DNA of 64,000 nt from Phycisphaeraceae bacterium (GTDB lineage Bacteria; Planctomycetota; Phycisphaerae; Phycisphaerales; UBA1924): the NCBI GenBank assembly GCA_019636625.1, contig JAHBXE010000019.1, positions 1-64,000 on the forward strand, read 5' to 3'. Shown in pieces: positions 35,423-46,925 of this stretch (its first letter is position 1; each line of letters opens with the position of its first letter). Both the position numbers and the translations under genes were made by a program. The notes below the pieces were generated by a model. That model saw only the letters and a program-made list of their open reading frames with translations. It was not told the DNA's origin and did no database searches.

Positions 35423-38315
35423 ACGGGCGGCGCTGCTGGCCGGGGCCGTGGCGCTGTCGGCCGCGCTGATCGTGTGCGTGTCGGCGGCGATGGAATCGAT
35501 CCATCGGGCGATCAACGCACAGTTGGCGGCGACGGTGGGCGCGGCGGATGCACGCATCCGGCCGGCGGCGAGCCAGGCGCTCGTGCCCACATCCCTGCTG
35601 GCCGAAGTGCGCGGGTGGGAGGGTGTGCGCGAGGCGCAGGGGCGGCTGTCGGGGAACCTGGCGTTGTCGATCCGGAAGCCGTATCTCCGGGCCTCGCCCG
35701 AGGGATTCGTGCGGGCGGAAGTCACGCTGCAATCAACGGCGCAGGGAAACAACGTCGAGCTGGGCACGCACCTTGGTGGCACGCCTCGCCGGGGCGTGCC
35801 CGAACGTTCGCTGAATCCGCCGCCCAAACTGCTCGCCGGACGATTGCCCGAGGCGGACGATGAGATCGTCATCGATGCGCTGCTCGCGTACCGGTTGAGT
35901 TACGAGTACGAATCGCAGACGAAGAAGCGCGACGGCGCCATGATCGCCTCCGACTTTGGCTTTGACCCCGAAAGCCGGGCGATGGAGGTGCCACCTTCGG
36001 AGACCGATCCCGAACGAGCGCGGCGGATCAACCTTTCGCAGCGCGTGCGGATCGGCGATGAAGTCGAGGCGACGAAGCGGACCTTCCGCGGGCTGGCACT
36101 GCCCGGGATCAACACCGGCGAGAAGGTGAAACTGAAGGTTGTGGGGATCGCGGCGCAGCCTCCGTTGGGCGGCCGAGCGCGGGCGTACCTCACGCTGCCG
36201 GCGCTGGCGTCGCTCACGAACCAGAGGGGCTACTCGGAGATTGCCATCGGGCTTGCGTTTGAGCGAATGGCGAAGAAGGGAAGTGATGAAGAAGCCCGCC
36301 GCGGAGCGGCAGGCCACCCAAAGACAGACCACCCACAGACAGGCAACCCAGAATCAGGCCACCCGTCGGACGCCTTTGTCGAGGCGAACAGGCACCGCCT
36401 GCCCCCGGGGATGCTGCTGCAGACGACCGAGCGGATCACCAGCGGGCTGGACAAGAACATTCAATCGAACCAACTGGGGATGATCCTCGCGACGGTGATG
36501 GCATTCCTTTCCGCCTCCTTCATCATCCTGACGGGAATGACCACCAGCATCGCCGAGAGGCAGCGCGAACTGGCGATGATCCGCTGCATCGGCGGCACCA
36601 GGCGGCAACTGGCCCTCTCGCAACTCACGATCGGCGCCGTTCTCGGCCTGCTCGGCGCTGCGGCGGGCATCCCCCTCGGCGCGGGTATCGCGTGGCTGCT
36701 CTCTGTTCTCTTTCGCGATCAACTGAGCACGGGCCTGGCGCTGCCGCCGTGGAGCCTCGCTCTCGGCCTCATCGGCTCGCTGCTCTCGGGCCTGCTTGGC
36801 GCCGCGTACCCCGCGTGGCGTGTGGCTCGCCTGTCGCCGCTGGAAGGACTGGCGTCGCGGGCGTCACAGCCCCGGCCGCGCGGCATCCGGATCGTGACGC
36901 TGGTGGCGCTGTGCTTCCTCCTGTACCAGGCGCTGGTGGTCGGGATCCCGACGGACGGCCAGTTCATCTTCTGGGCGTACGCAACGGCCGGCCTGCCGCT
37001 CATGTTCATTGGGTACTTCCTGCTGGGCGTGCCGACGGTGCTGCTCGTGAGCCGCGTGATGGCGGAACCGGTGTCGAGGCTGCTCGGGTTGCCGCGGCGG
37101 TTGCTCTCTCGCACCGTGCAGGCCACGCCGTACCGGCACGGGCTCACTTCCGGCGCGCTGATGGCGGGCCTGGCGCTGATGGTCGCGATCTGGACCAACG
37201 GCGGCGCCGTGCTGCGCGACTGGATCGACAAGATCCAGTTCCCGGATGCGTTCGTGTCCGGGATGCTCAGCGAGGAGTCGCAGAAGCAACTCGACGCGAT
37301 GACGGACACGGTCGCTCGAACGGCGGCCATCACGCTCCACCCCGTGGATGTGAACGCCTTCGGCGTCCGCGCGATCCAGAAGTACAAGACCATGTTCATC
37401 GGCTTCGAGCCGCGCCCGTTCCTGGAGATGACGAAGCTCACCTGGGTGCAGGGCGACCCGGAAACCGCGGCACGAAAACTCGAAGCGGGCGGGGCGATCA
37501 TCGTGGCACGGGAGTTTCTCGCCGCCAACGGCATTGGCGTTGGAGACACGTTCACCTGCTCGCAGGACGGCGTGAAGCACGAGTTCGAAATCGTCGGCGT
37601 CGTCGCTTCGCCGGGGCTGGAGATCGCGAGCAAGTTCTTCAACGTCGGCGATGACCTCACGGACCAGTCGCTGCACTGCGTCTTCGGCTCGCGCGAGGAC
37701 ATGAAGAAGCGGTTCTTCGGTGGCGAGAACGCGCCGGAGGCGCCCATCCATCTGATCCAGATCACGCTGACCAAGGAAGCCCTCGCCGCCGGCGATGAGG
37801 CGGCGCTGGAGAAGATCCGGCGGACGATGATCGCCAGCGGGACGGGGTTCCTTGACGCCGGCTCGGGTCGCCAGATCAAGGATCAGGTCCGGCTCTTCGC
37901 CACGGGCGCGCTGGCCGTGTTCGCCAGCATCGCCGTCATTTCCATGCTCGTCGCATGCCTGGGAGTCGCGAACATCATCATCGCGGGGATCGATGCGAGG
38001 CAGTTCGAGTTCGGTGTCCTTCGCGCCGTGGGCGCGGAACGCTCCCTCCTGCCGCGGCTCATCGCGGGCGAGGCGCTCCTCATGGCCCTCGCGGCGTGCA
38101 TCCTCGGCATCCTCATGGGCATCCAGGGCTCGTGGGCCGGCCAGCGTCTGGACCGCATGCTCCTCGGACTCGAACTGAACCTGCGCCCGCCGCCGGGGCC
38201 GATCCTGTTCTCATGCCTTGTGCTAATCATGCTGACGCTGGGCGCGGCGATGCCCGCGATGCTGCGCCTGGGCAGAAAGCGGCCGCGGGAGTTGCTGGGG
38301 GCGGTGAGGGGGTAA
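35373..38315 (+). CDS. FtsX-type ABC transporter permease
   Basis: 980 residues from ATG 35373 (GGAGGG upstream; a TTG at 35355 is an alternative). One N-terminal helix (about 20-40), a large periplasmic domain to about 365, a block of three FtsX helices ('MILATVMAFLSASFIILTGMT', 'AVLGLLGAAAGIPLG'), several central helices, a second periplasmic domain, and a final FtsX block ending 'LRLGRKRPREL'. This double-FtsX layout, with a mechanotransmitting ATPase partner, suggests lipoprotein, lipid or peptide export rather than uptake. A 15-bp tandem repeat encodes G/D-H/N-P-x-T/S units at residues 314-333, just before the second helix. Confidence 0.9.
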   Translation: MRAAWRLAISSLSGRRKRAALLAGAVALSAALIVCVSAAMESIHRAINAQLAATVGAADARIRPAASQALVPTSLLAEVRGWEGVREAQGRLSGNLALSIRKPYLRASPEGFVRAEVTLQSTAQGNNVELGTHLGGTPRRGVPERSLNPPPKLLAGRLPEADDEIVIDALLAYRLSYEYESQTKKRDGAMIASDFGFDPESRAMEVPPSETDPERARRINLSQRVRIGDEVEATKRTFRGLALPGINTGEKVKLKVVGIAAQPPLGGRARAYLTLPALASLTNQRGYSEIAIGLAFERMAKKGSDEEARRGAAGHPKTDHPQTGNPESGHPSDAFVEANRHRLPPGMLLQTTERITSGLDKNIQSNQLGMILATVMAFLSASFIILTGMTTSIAERQRELAMIRCIGGTRRQLALSQLTIGAVLGLLGAAAGIPLGAGIAWLLSVLFRDQLSTGLALPPWSLALGLIGSLLSGLLGAAYPAWRVARLSPLEGLASRASQPRPRGIRIVTLVALCFLLYQALVVGIPTDGQFIFWAYATAGLPLMFIGYFLLGVPTVLLVSRVMAEPVSRLLGLPRRLLSRTVQATPYRHGLTSGALMAGLALMVAIWTNGGAVLRDWIDKIQFPDAFVSGMLSEESQKQLDAMTDTVARTAAITLHPVDVNAFGVRAIQKYKTMFIGFEPRPFLEMTKLTWVQGDPETAARKLEAGGAIIVAREFLAANGIGVGDTFTCSQDGVKHEFEIVGVVASPGLEIASKFFNVGDDLTDQSLHCVFGSREDMKKRFFGGENAPEAPIHLIQITLTKEALAAGDEAALEKIRRTMIASGTGFLDAGSGRQIKDQVRLFATGALAVFASIAVISMLVACLGVANIIIAGIDARQFEFGVLRAVGAERSLLPRLIAGEALLMALAACILGILMGIQGSWAGQRLDRMLLGLELNLRPPPGPILFSCLVLIMLTLGAAMPAMLRLGRKRPRELLGAVRG
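36312..36371 (+). repeat. 15-bp in-frame tandem repeat in the permease gene
   Basis: Four degenerate 15-bp units starting at 36312, 36327, 36342 and 36357 (first unit GGCCACCCAAAGACA) encode GHPKT, DHPQT, GNPES, GHPSD. The repeat lies in the extracytoplasmic domain and looks like a slippage-born flexible loop. Confidence 0.85.
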
Positions 38316-38411
38316 TATCGCATCGGTACTGGAAGCGAGTTCGGGCTCCCGCTTCGGAGGCTCACCCATAGGGCAGAGCCGAGTGCACCTCGTGCCTCCC
38401 TATAACTCCCC

Positions 38412-40655
<2,244 letters not shown>

Positions 40656-40792
40656 AACAACCGCGGCCGAGCGCCAAAACCGCGACCATCATGGAGCGGA
40701 ATCCTCCACTCGGCCTCATCGCCCACGAGCCGCCCGGAGTTCAGGCGCTTCTGCATCCTGATGGTCACTGTCCCGAACTACCATGGTGCACG

Positions 40793-40957
40793 ATGTCCCC
40801 CCCCCGCTCTCCCCTCCGTGAACGCCTCGGCGTGTACCTTCTGGGTGTCGCGATCGGGTGCGTGATCTCCGGGTTGATTCTCATGGGAAGGCATCAGGCC
40901 AAGCAGGGGCCACCGCCCTCTCCACCCGAGGTGCCCCAGCCGCTGCCCCCCCGTTGA
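40793..40957 (+). CDS. Small single-pass membrane protein
   Basis: 54 residues from ATG 40793: a short basic N terminus, one hydrophobic helix ('LGVYLLGVAIGCVISGLILMG', about 12-32) and a Pro-rich tail ('PPPSPPEVPQPLPPR'). There is no clear Shine-Dalgarno and no family I recognise. It ends three bases before the convergent stop of the next gene. The frame is open upstream to 40691 without coding character. Confidence 0.5.
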   Translation: MSPPRSPLRERLGVYLLGVAIGCVISGLILMGRHQAKQGPPPSPPEVPQPLPPR

Positions 40958-40960
40958 ACG

Positions 40961-41434
40961 TTACGCTGCGTCGTGCAAGAAACGCAGCACCTCATCCGAG
41001 AACCGCTGCACATTGCTGGCTGGCTTGAAGAGTCGTCGCAGCGCACGCCCGATGACTCCCTTCGCAGGCGGATCCTCGTACCGGAAGACCGGTTTGCCCT
41101 GCAACGCCGCGGGCCACATCACGCGGCTGTTGAAGGTCGCCGACCCGGCGAGTTGGGGCACGAGTTTCCCGCCGACCACGCCTCCGAGTTCCTCGCACAA
41201 CTCGAAGATTCCCGGGGCGAACACGGATGCCTCGAACCACGCCCGGGCGTCGCACGCGAAGATCAACATCCAATCATCCAGGAATGGGCCGTTCTCGTTG
41301 GTTGCCTCCCCGATGAGACGCAGGTCGGCGATGCGGACTTCCCAATCGCCGAAGAGCGTGGACCGGTTCTTGATGAAGCCATCCTCGATCCACACGCGCC
41401 CGGTCATCGCGCGTTCAATCGCCTCGCTGCGCAT
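40961..41434 (-). CDS. Uncharacterised protein
   Basis: 157 residues, soluble, rich in W, F and D, with no motif I recognise. Visible features are 'LFGDWEVRIADLRLIGEATNENGP' and 'DDWMLIFACD'. It starts nine bases after the stop of the sugar-transferase gene on the same strand and is likely its operon partner, hence possibly linked to exopolysaccharide synthesis, but this is only inference from position. Confidence 0.65.
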   Translation of the reverse strand: MRSEAIERAMTGRVWIEDGFIKNRSTLFGDWEVRIADLRLIGEATNENGPFLDDWMLIFACDARAWFEASVFAPGIFELCEELGGVVGGKLVPQLAGSATFNSRVMWPAALQGKPVFRYEDPPAKGVIGRALRRLFKPASNVQRFSDEVLRFLHDAA

Positions 41435-41443
41435 GCGAGAATC

Positions 41444-42925
41444 CTAGTGCGCATTCCTGTGCACGAACCCCCGGAACAGCGTCAGCCAGAGGATCCGCAG
41501 GTCAAACCACACCGACCAATGCCGGACATAGAACAAGTCATACTGCAGCCGCTTCCGCAATGAAGTATCCCCACGCAGCCCGTTCACCTGCGCCCACCCC
41601 GTCATTCCCGCCTTGACGTGCTGCCGCAGCATGTACCCGCGCCAATCTTCCCGGAACCGCGCGATCAGTTCCGGCCGCTCCGGCCTCGGCCCCACGAGCG
41701 ACATCTGCCCCTTGAGCACGTTCAGCAACTGAGGCAGTTCATCCAGGCTCGTCCGCCGCAACCACCGGCCGATCCGGGTGATCCGCGGGTCGCCGCGCCG
41801 GGTCCAGGCCTCGGTCGCATCCACACCATGCAACAGCTCCCGTTGCTCATCACGCATCTGGTGCATCGTGCGGAACTTGTAGATCTTGAAGGTTTTGCCC
41901 CCCAGGCTCACCCGGCGTTGCTTGAAGATCACCGGACCCGGGGAGCTCATCCGAACCAGAACCGCGATCACCAGGAACAGCGGGCTGAACACGATCAGGC
42001 CCAGCGCGGACCCCACGATGTCCAGCAACCGCTTGCTGAATCCACCAAGACCCGCCGAGGGACACTCGCGGTAACTCAGGATCGGCATCCCGTCCAGTTC
42101 GCTCACCACCATGCTCTGCGGCACGAAGCGCGGGTGCACATCGGGCACGATCCGCACATCCACGGCGTACCGCTGCAACTGCTGCAGGATTCCCGGCAGC
42201 GCCGCCGCCTTGGCGTTCGGCAGCGCCAGGTACACCGCATCGACCCGGTTCTCGCTCAGAATCTCGTCGAGTTCATCCAACCCGCCCAGCACCGGCTTGC
42301 CCTGGCACTCCTTTCGGTGGGTCGAGCCGTGGTGCGAAACGAAGTACGCGACGTTGATCCCGGTCCAGCCGTTGCGGGTCAACGTCCGCATCGTGATCTG
42401 ACCCAGCCGGCCCACGCCGATGATCGCGACGTGCCGCAGGTTGAACCCGCGACGACGGATCTCACGCAGCACGGTCCGGAACAGCGCCCGATGTACGCCG
42501 AGGAACACCGGCAGCAGCACCGCCAGCGTCCCGAGCTGCACGCGGCCGCCATCCAGATCATGCCCCAGCACCTCGATCGTCGGAGATTCCACGCCCGACG
42601 TCACCGCCGCGTTCCCCACCGCCCACAGCGCCACCACCAGCGCCGCCATCGCCGTGACCGACATCCGGATGATCGCCCCCTGTTCAGGCCACAGGCTTCG
42701 ATCCCGCCGCGGCCGGTACAAGCCGAACATCTGCATCACGACCAGCACAATCGGTATCGCGAAGATGAACAGCGGGCCCCGAATCCACTCATCCCACCCG
42801 ACCCGCTTACCGCCCTCCACCACCGCCAAACGAACCCCCCACGCCGCCAGGCACGCCACCGAAACCACGACCGCATCCACGAGCGCCAGAAGCGTCACGA
42901 AGAGCTGGTGTTGTTGCTTGACCAT
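41444..42925 (-). CDS. Polyprenyl-phosphate sugar-phosphate transferase for exopolysaccharide
   Basis: 493 residues from ATG 42925 (GGGAGCGG upstream); the open frame to 43003 adds only an Arg-rich leader. Four or five N-terminal helices (to about 150), a Rossmann-like CoA-binding domain ('VAIIGVGRLGQITMRTL'), a further helix ('GSALGLIVFSPLFLVIAVLV') and the C-terminal bacterial sugar-transferase domain ('FKIYKFRTM', 'RTSLDELPQLLNVLKG', 'MSLVGPRPERPEL', 'AGMTGWAQVNGLRG'). It transfers a sugar phosphate, usually glucose or galactose 1-phosphate, to undecaprenyl phosphate to start a polysaccharide repeat. No other polysaccharide genes are in view. Confidence 0.93.
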   Translation of the reverse strand: MVKQQHQLFVTLLALVDAVVVSVACLAAWGVRLAVVEGGKRVGWDEWIRGPLFIFAIPIVLVVMQMFGLYRPRRDRSLWPEQGAIIRMSVTAMAALVVALWAVGNAAVTSGVESPTIEVLGHDLDGGRVQLGTLAVLLPVFLGVHRALFRTVLREIRRRGFNLRHVAIIGVGRLGQITMRTLTRNGWTGINVAYFVSHHGSTHRKECQGKPVLGGLDELDEILSENRVDAVYLALPNAKAAALPGILQQLQRYAVDVRIVPDVHPRFVPQSMVVSELDGMPILSYRECPSAGLGGFSKRLLDIVGSALGLIVFSPLFLVIAVLVRMSSPGPVIFKQRRVSLGGKTFKIYKFRTMHQMRDEQRELLHGVDATEAWTRRGDPRITRIGRWLRRTSLDELPQLLNVLKGQMSLVGPRPERPELIARFREDWRGYMLRQHVKAGMTGWAQVNGLRGDTSLRKRLQYDLFYVRHWSVWFDLRILWLTLFRGFVHRNAH

Positions 42926-43018
42926 GCGCGGCCGCTCCCGGTGTTCCCTGCGCTTCCCAAGCAAACGGGGGACCGATCCTCGGTGGATCGACCACTTTCG
43001 CATCGGGCTCCGCGGAAG

Positions 43019-43996
43019 TCAATTCCGGCCATGCGGCCAATCCTGCCGCACATCCGCCGTTCTCGCGCACAGCCGACGCAGCGCTTCCGCTTCCTCGCTG
43101 CTCAGCTCGCCACCCCGCGGCGGCACAATCCGGGTGATCACGTACAGATCGCCCTTCTTGCCCTGCGCATCCTCGATCCCCTTGCCCTTGAGCCGGAGCT
43201 TCCTGCCGCTCGGCGTACCCTCGGGGATGGTCAGTTCGACCTGTCCCTCGAGCGTGGGCACCGGGATCGTGGCCCCCAGTGTCGCCTCCGCGAGGTTCAA
43301 AGGCAAGTCGAGGTACAGGTCCAGCCCCTGATTCCCCACACCTTTGACCTCGGTCCGCCGAAAAACCGGGTGTTCCCCGACCCGGACTCGCAGGATGAGG
43401 TCCGCGCCGCCCGCCGCGCCACGGACGCGCAGCTTGGCGCCATCGACCACGCCCTTGGGTACGTTCACCTCGATCGTCCGGGTCTTGCCGTCCTGTTCGA
43501 GGCGGAATGGCTCCTTGCCGCCCTTGACCGCCGTCATGAAGGTGATGGAAAGGTCGTACTCCGCGGCGGGCTGCGGCTCGTCTTCCGGTTCCATTGGTCG
43601 AGCCCGCCGTGCCCGTGTGCCCCGCCCGGCCTGCGAGCGCCCGCCGCCCATCCCGCCGAAAAAGGCGTCGAACATCGAACCAAGATCGTCCATGTCGACG
43701 CGAGCGCCGCCGGTGGTGGACCACTGGTAGTGCGGCCCTCCACCCCCAGGCCCCCCACCACCTCCCGCCGCCCGAGATTCGGCCGCGTGCCCGAACTGGT
43801 CGTACGCCTTGCGTTTCGCGGCGTCGGACAGCACGTCGTACGCCTCCTGCACCTCGGTGAACTTCTTCTGCGCGTCCGGGGACTTGTTGACGTCCGGGTG
43901 GTACTGCCTCGCCAGCTTGCGGTACGCGCGCCGGATGTCATCCGCCGATGCGGACTTGGTCACACCGAGCACGTCGTAGTAGTCACGTTTGGCCAT
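43019..43996 (-). CDS. DnaJ-type co-chaperone (CbpA-like, no zinc finger)
   Basis: 325 residues from ATG 43996. J domain 1-70 with the Hsp70-activating H33-P-D35, a Gly/Phe-like region ('[14 protein letters not shown]'), then two beta-rich client-binding domains ('[18 protein letters not shown]', '[28 protein letters not shown]', '[21 protein letters not shown]'). The four CxxCxGxG zinc repeats of true DnaJ are missing, so this is the CbpA class. It stimulates DnaK and holds unfolded clients. Confidence 0.93.
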   Translation of the reverse strand: MAKRDYYDVLGVTKSASADDIRRAYRKLARQYHPDVNKSPDAQKKFTEVQEAYDVLSDAAKRKAYDQFGHAAESRAAGGGGGPGGGGPHYQWSTTGGARVDMDDLGSMFDAFFGGMGGGRSQAGRGTRARRARPMEPEDEPQPAAEYDLSITFMTAVKGGKEPFRLEQDGKTRTIEVNVPKGVVDGAKLRVRGAAGGADLILRVRVGEHPVFRRTEVKGVGNQGLDLYLDLPLNLAEATLGATIPVPTLEGQVELTIPEGTPSGRKLRLKGKGIEDAQGKKGDLYVITRIVPPRGGELSSEEAEALRRLCARTADVRQDWPHGRN

Positions 43997-44054
43997 CGCT
44001 GAACTGTAGTGGCGGCATGCCTTCCCGGTAGCCAATCTCTCCGAAGCGTGCGCG

Positions 44055-44333
44055 TCAGGGAAGCCCTATCTCGTCGGCCGCACCGTCGATCGCATCGAGC
44101 AGCCGCCGCAGGTTGGACCGCGAGTTCGGGTCGCCGGCCAGGATGTCGTACTCGATCCGCCAGTTGCACCCAACCACCTCGTTCTGCGAGAGCACAAACG
44201 GCATGTTGGTCACGACCATCGTGCACCGCTCAAACCGGCACCGGTGGTAGGCATGGCCGGAGAGAAAGACTGTCTGAGACACGAACGTCTCATCCTCGTG
44301 CGGTGTCAGTTGCGGCGGGATGTGCTGCGCCAT
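44055..44333 (-). CDS. Uncharacterised small protein
   Basis: 92 residues from ATG 44333, preceded by a strong GGAGGTT. The central part ('[21 protein letters not shown]') looks like one or two coils of a pentapeptide- or beta-helix-type strand, followed by '[15 protein letters not shown]' and an acidic helix. No function can be assigned. It lies between mdh and the dnaJ-like gene in the same direction. Confidence 0.65.
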   Translation of the reverse strand: MAQHIPPQLTPHEDETFVSQTVFLSGHAYHRCRFERCTMVVTNMPFVLSQNEVVGCNWRIEYDILAGDPNSRSNLRRLLDAIDGAADEIGLP

Positions 44334-44434
44334 TCCAACCTCCGGTGCAAACCCAAGGCGTCAACGACACCGTCGCGAGGCCCGACGACCAGTCGTCCCC
44401 GTACCTCCGTCACCGCGTCACCCGGTGCCCCGGG

Positions 44435-45415
44435 TCACTTCAGCTCGGGAAACAGCTTCACCGTCGCCCCGATCAGGTCCTTCACGTGGCTGATCGATTC
44501 ACGCATCGACTTGGCCTCCTCATCGTTCATATTGAACGTGATGACCTTCTCGACGCCATTGGAACCGAGCACGCACGGCACGCCGACAAACAGGCCCTTG
44601 CCGTCGTTCATTCCCTTGACACCAAACTCGTTCTCGCACCACGCCGCGCACGGGATCACCCGCTTCTTGTCGCGGACGATCGATTCGACCATCTCGACTG
44701 TTCCGGCCGACGGTGCGTACCACGCGCTGGTGCCCATCAGCTTCACCACTTCCCCTCCGCCGACCTTCGCCCGCTCAACGCACGCCTGGATATTCGCGGC
44801 CGGGAGCAGGTCCTGGATCGGGATCCCGTTAACGCTGGTAAGCCGCGGCAGAGGAACCATGTCATCCCCGTGCCCGCCGAGCAGCAGACCCTGAATGTCC
44901 TCGACTGAAACGCCGAGCTCCATCGCCAGGAAGGTCTTATAACGCGCCACGTCGAGGGCCCCGGCCTGGCCCATGACACGGTTTGCCGGGAAGCCGGTCA
45001 CCTTCCACATGACATACACCATGGCATCCAGCGGGTTGCTGACCACGATCACGATGGCGTTCGGGGCGTACTTCTTGATGTTCTCCGCCACGCTCTTGAC
45101 GATGCCGGCATTGATCGCAACCAGGTCGTCGCGGCTCTGCCCGGGCTTGCGGGGCACACCGGCGGTCACAATCACGACATCCGAGTCCTTAATGTCCGCG
45201 TAGTCAAAGGTCCCCGTCAGACGGCTGTCAAAGTTCTCCACCGGGCCGCAGCACGCCAGGTCCAGCGCCTTGCCCTTGGGCATGTGCAGTTCGGGCTTGT
45301 CCTTGTTCGGGATATCGAGCAGGACCACATCCCCCAGCTCCTTCATCGCGATCGAACGCGCACACTCGCCCCCGATGTTGCCCGCTCCAATAACGCTGAT
45401 CTTCGCCCGACGCAT
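44435..45415 (-). CDS. mdh: Malate dehydrogenase
   Basis: 326 residues from ATG 45415 (GGGAG upstream). Rossmann loop 'GAGNIGGECA', D34 in 'LLDIP' for NAD+ preference, substrate-binding arginines in 'GVPRKPGQSR' (R89, R95) and catalytic H182 in 'GGHGDDMVP' are all present. This is the LDH-like MDH group of bacteria. It interconverts malate and oxaloacetate in the TCA cycle, alongside isocitrate dehydrogenase 6 kb away. The Ala/Gln substrate-loop sequence with R89 supports malate over lactate. Confidence 0.95.
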   Translation of the reverse strand: MRRAKISVIGAGNIGGECARSIAMKELGDVVLLDIPNKDKPELHMPKGKALDLACCGPVENFDSRLTGTFDYADIKDSDVVIVTAGVPRKPGQSRDDLVAINAGIVKSVAENIKKYAPNAIVIVVSNPLDAMVYVMWKVTGFPANRVMGQAGALDVARYKTFLAMELGVSVEDIQGLLLGGHGDDMVPLPRLTSVNGIPIQDLLPAANIQACVERAKVGGGEVVKLMGTSAWYAPSAGTVEMVESIVRDKKRVIPCAAWCENEFGVKGMNDGKGLFVGVPCVLGSNGVEKVITFNMNDEEAKSMRESISHVKDLIGATVKLFPELK

Positions 45416-45814
45416 GAGTGCTCCCTTCACCTTCAAGTATGGTCCTGCTGAGCCCGGAAAAGAGGGTCCAACGATAGGCGGTTGCAGACGAAAGTCTGGC
45501 CGCCCACATCGTGGCTTCACAATCGGGAAGCCGCAAAGCAACAGTCTTTTTCTGGCCACAGCATTCGCCAGAGCGACTTCTCGGACCTCCCTTGGCCACC
45601 CCGTTAGGGAAACACCAGGACAGACCCGGTAATTCTCGCCTCCACCTCAAGATTTCTGGTTCACAAGGTTGCGATTCGCCGGGGCTGTGGCATGTTCCCA
45701 CTGGGTCTTGGGTTCCAAGCCCCATCCGCGGCGGCGAAGCGTTCGTTCCGCCGGGTCAGATCAGCGTGTCCAAGGGAATTCCCCCCCCCGTTGTTTTGTG
45801 AGGAGAAAGTTCTT
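45416..45814. other. Divergent intergenic region (mdh / PEP-CTERM gene 1)
   Basis: About 400 bp without a credible gene. It ends in the leader shared with the next PEP-CTERM gene: a C-tract, TTGTTTTGTG and AGGAGAAAG directly before ATG 45815. No -35/-10 pair stands out. Confidence 0.4.
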
Positions 45815-46603
45815 ATGAAGACTCGTGCAACGCTCGCTCTCGCAGTGGTGGCCGGCCTGCCGGCCGCGGCCTCGGCCCAGGAGACCTTCCAGGTCTTCTA
45901 CACGTTCGAAGAAGTCAACGCTGGCACCGTAACTCCCGTCGCCGCGCCGAATGGCACGATCGATCCGGGTGAAGCGGCTCGTATCCGCCTGGGCATCACC
46001 GCCCTGGTGAACGGCTCGAACGCCGTCGGCCAGAACACGTCCTACACCGACCCGGCTCCGGGCGGCACGGGCACGATCAAGGGCATCGGCTCCTTCGTGT
46101 ACGACATCGTCGGTGACAACGGCGCCACGACGGCCAACGGCACGTGGGGCGGCTTCATCGGCGGCCTCGTCGGCCCGACCGGCAACGGCGCTCCGTTCTC
46201 CGCTGGTACGGTCAGCCCCGGCACGGTTCAGCCCGGCGGCAACCAGATCCACGGCACGGGCGGCTCGCAGTTCATTGCCTCCGGCCCCGGCGTCACGGCC
46301 AACGGCACGAACAACAACGTGCAGATCTTCCGTGGTGTCTGGCAGCCCGCTGACTACACCGCTCGCACGGTGAACTGGCGGGCCCGGGCCAGCATCCTGG
46401 TCCCGACCGGCCAGCAGAACTCGGTTCTGTTCGCCTACGGCCTCGGCACCGACCCGGCCACGGGCGATGAGTACGACCTCTACGCCGGCAAGTACTTCGG
46501 CAGCACGTTCGGCAACGGCATCAACATCCCGATCGCTCCGGCGCCTTCGAGCCTCGCGCTCCTCGGCCTCGGCGCCCTGGTTGCTGGCGGCCGCCGCCGG
46601 TAA
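45815..46603 (+). CDS. PEP-CTERM secreted protein, copy 1
   Basis: 262 residues from ATG 45815 (AGGAGAAAG). Signal peptide to 'ASAQ' (about 22), a glycine/threonine/asparagine-rich beta domain, and a C-terminal sorting tag: 'PAPSSLALLGLGALVAGG' then RRR, that is a P-A-P variant of the PEP motif, a membrane helix and a basic tail. Such tags are cut by an exosortase and the protein is retained or released at the surface; no exosortase gene is in the window. It is nearly identical in its central block to the next gene, so the two are tandem duplicates. Confidence 0.9.
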   Translation: MKTRATLALAVVAGLPAAASAQETFQVFYTFEEVNAGTVTPVAAPNGTIDPGEAARIRLGITALVNGSNAVGQNTSYTDPAPGGTGTIKGIGSFVYDIVGDNGATTANGTWGGFIGGLVGPTGNGAPFSAGTVSPGTVQPGGNQIHGTGGSQFIASGPGVTANGTNNNVQIFRGVWQPADYTARTVNWRARASILVPTGQQNSVLFAYGLGTDPATGDEYDLYAGKYFGSTFGNGINIPIAPAPSSLALLGLGALVAGGRRR

Positions 46604-46648
46604 GCCTCTTCGGTCGGGGAATCGACTTCCCGACAACGCTTGACCCAG

Positions 46649-46687
46649 ACACGCCCTCCACTTCGAGTGGAGGGCGTGTTGTTTTTT
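46649..46687 (+). terminator. Rho-independent terminator after PEP-CTERM gene 1
   Basis: A perfect 13-bp stem (46649-46661 with 46667-46679) closes a TTCGA loop and is followed by TGTTTTTT. It lies 45 bp past the stop codon and isolates this transcript from its duplicate. Confidence 0.95.
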
Positions 46688-46805
46688 GGTCGGAAACACA
46701 CGTTTCTCACGACATAGTCGGGGAAACGCCGGAATTTGCGCCCGTACGGGGTGCGAACTGACCAAAAAAATCGCATTTGACCTTGAAAATCCATGATTTG
46801 CCCTC

Positions 46806-46833
46806 TTGCGGACTTTTGGACTTCCGCTATCCT
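46806..46833 (+). promoter_or_regulatory. Candidate sigma-70 promoter for PEP-CTERM gene 2
   Basis: TTGCGG (46806-46811), 16-bp spacer, TATCCT (46828-46833). It is the only plausible pair between the terminator and ATG 46926. Together with that terminator it fills the 322-bp gap between the two copies. Confidence 0.4.
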
Positions 46834-46925
46834 CCTCGACGGTCAAAGGGCTGCTCCGTGTGGGGCCGCCAAAACTCGCGTGTCGAAGGGAAGTCCCCCT
46901 GTTGTTTTGTGAGGAGAAAGTGCTC

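Noticed and set aside
41618..44002. 794-codon plus-strand frame over the sugar-transferase and DnaJ genes
   Set aside because: Runs through two well-supported minus-strand genes and the gap between them; Arg/His/Pro-rich shadow.
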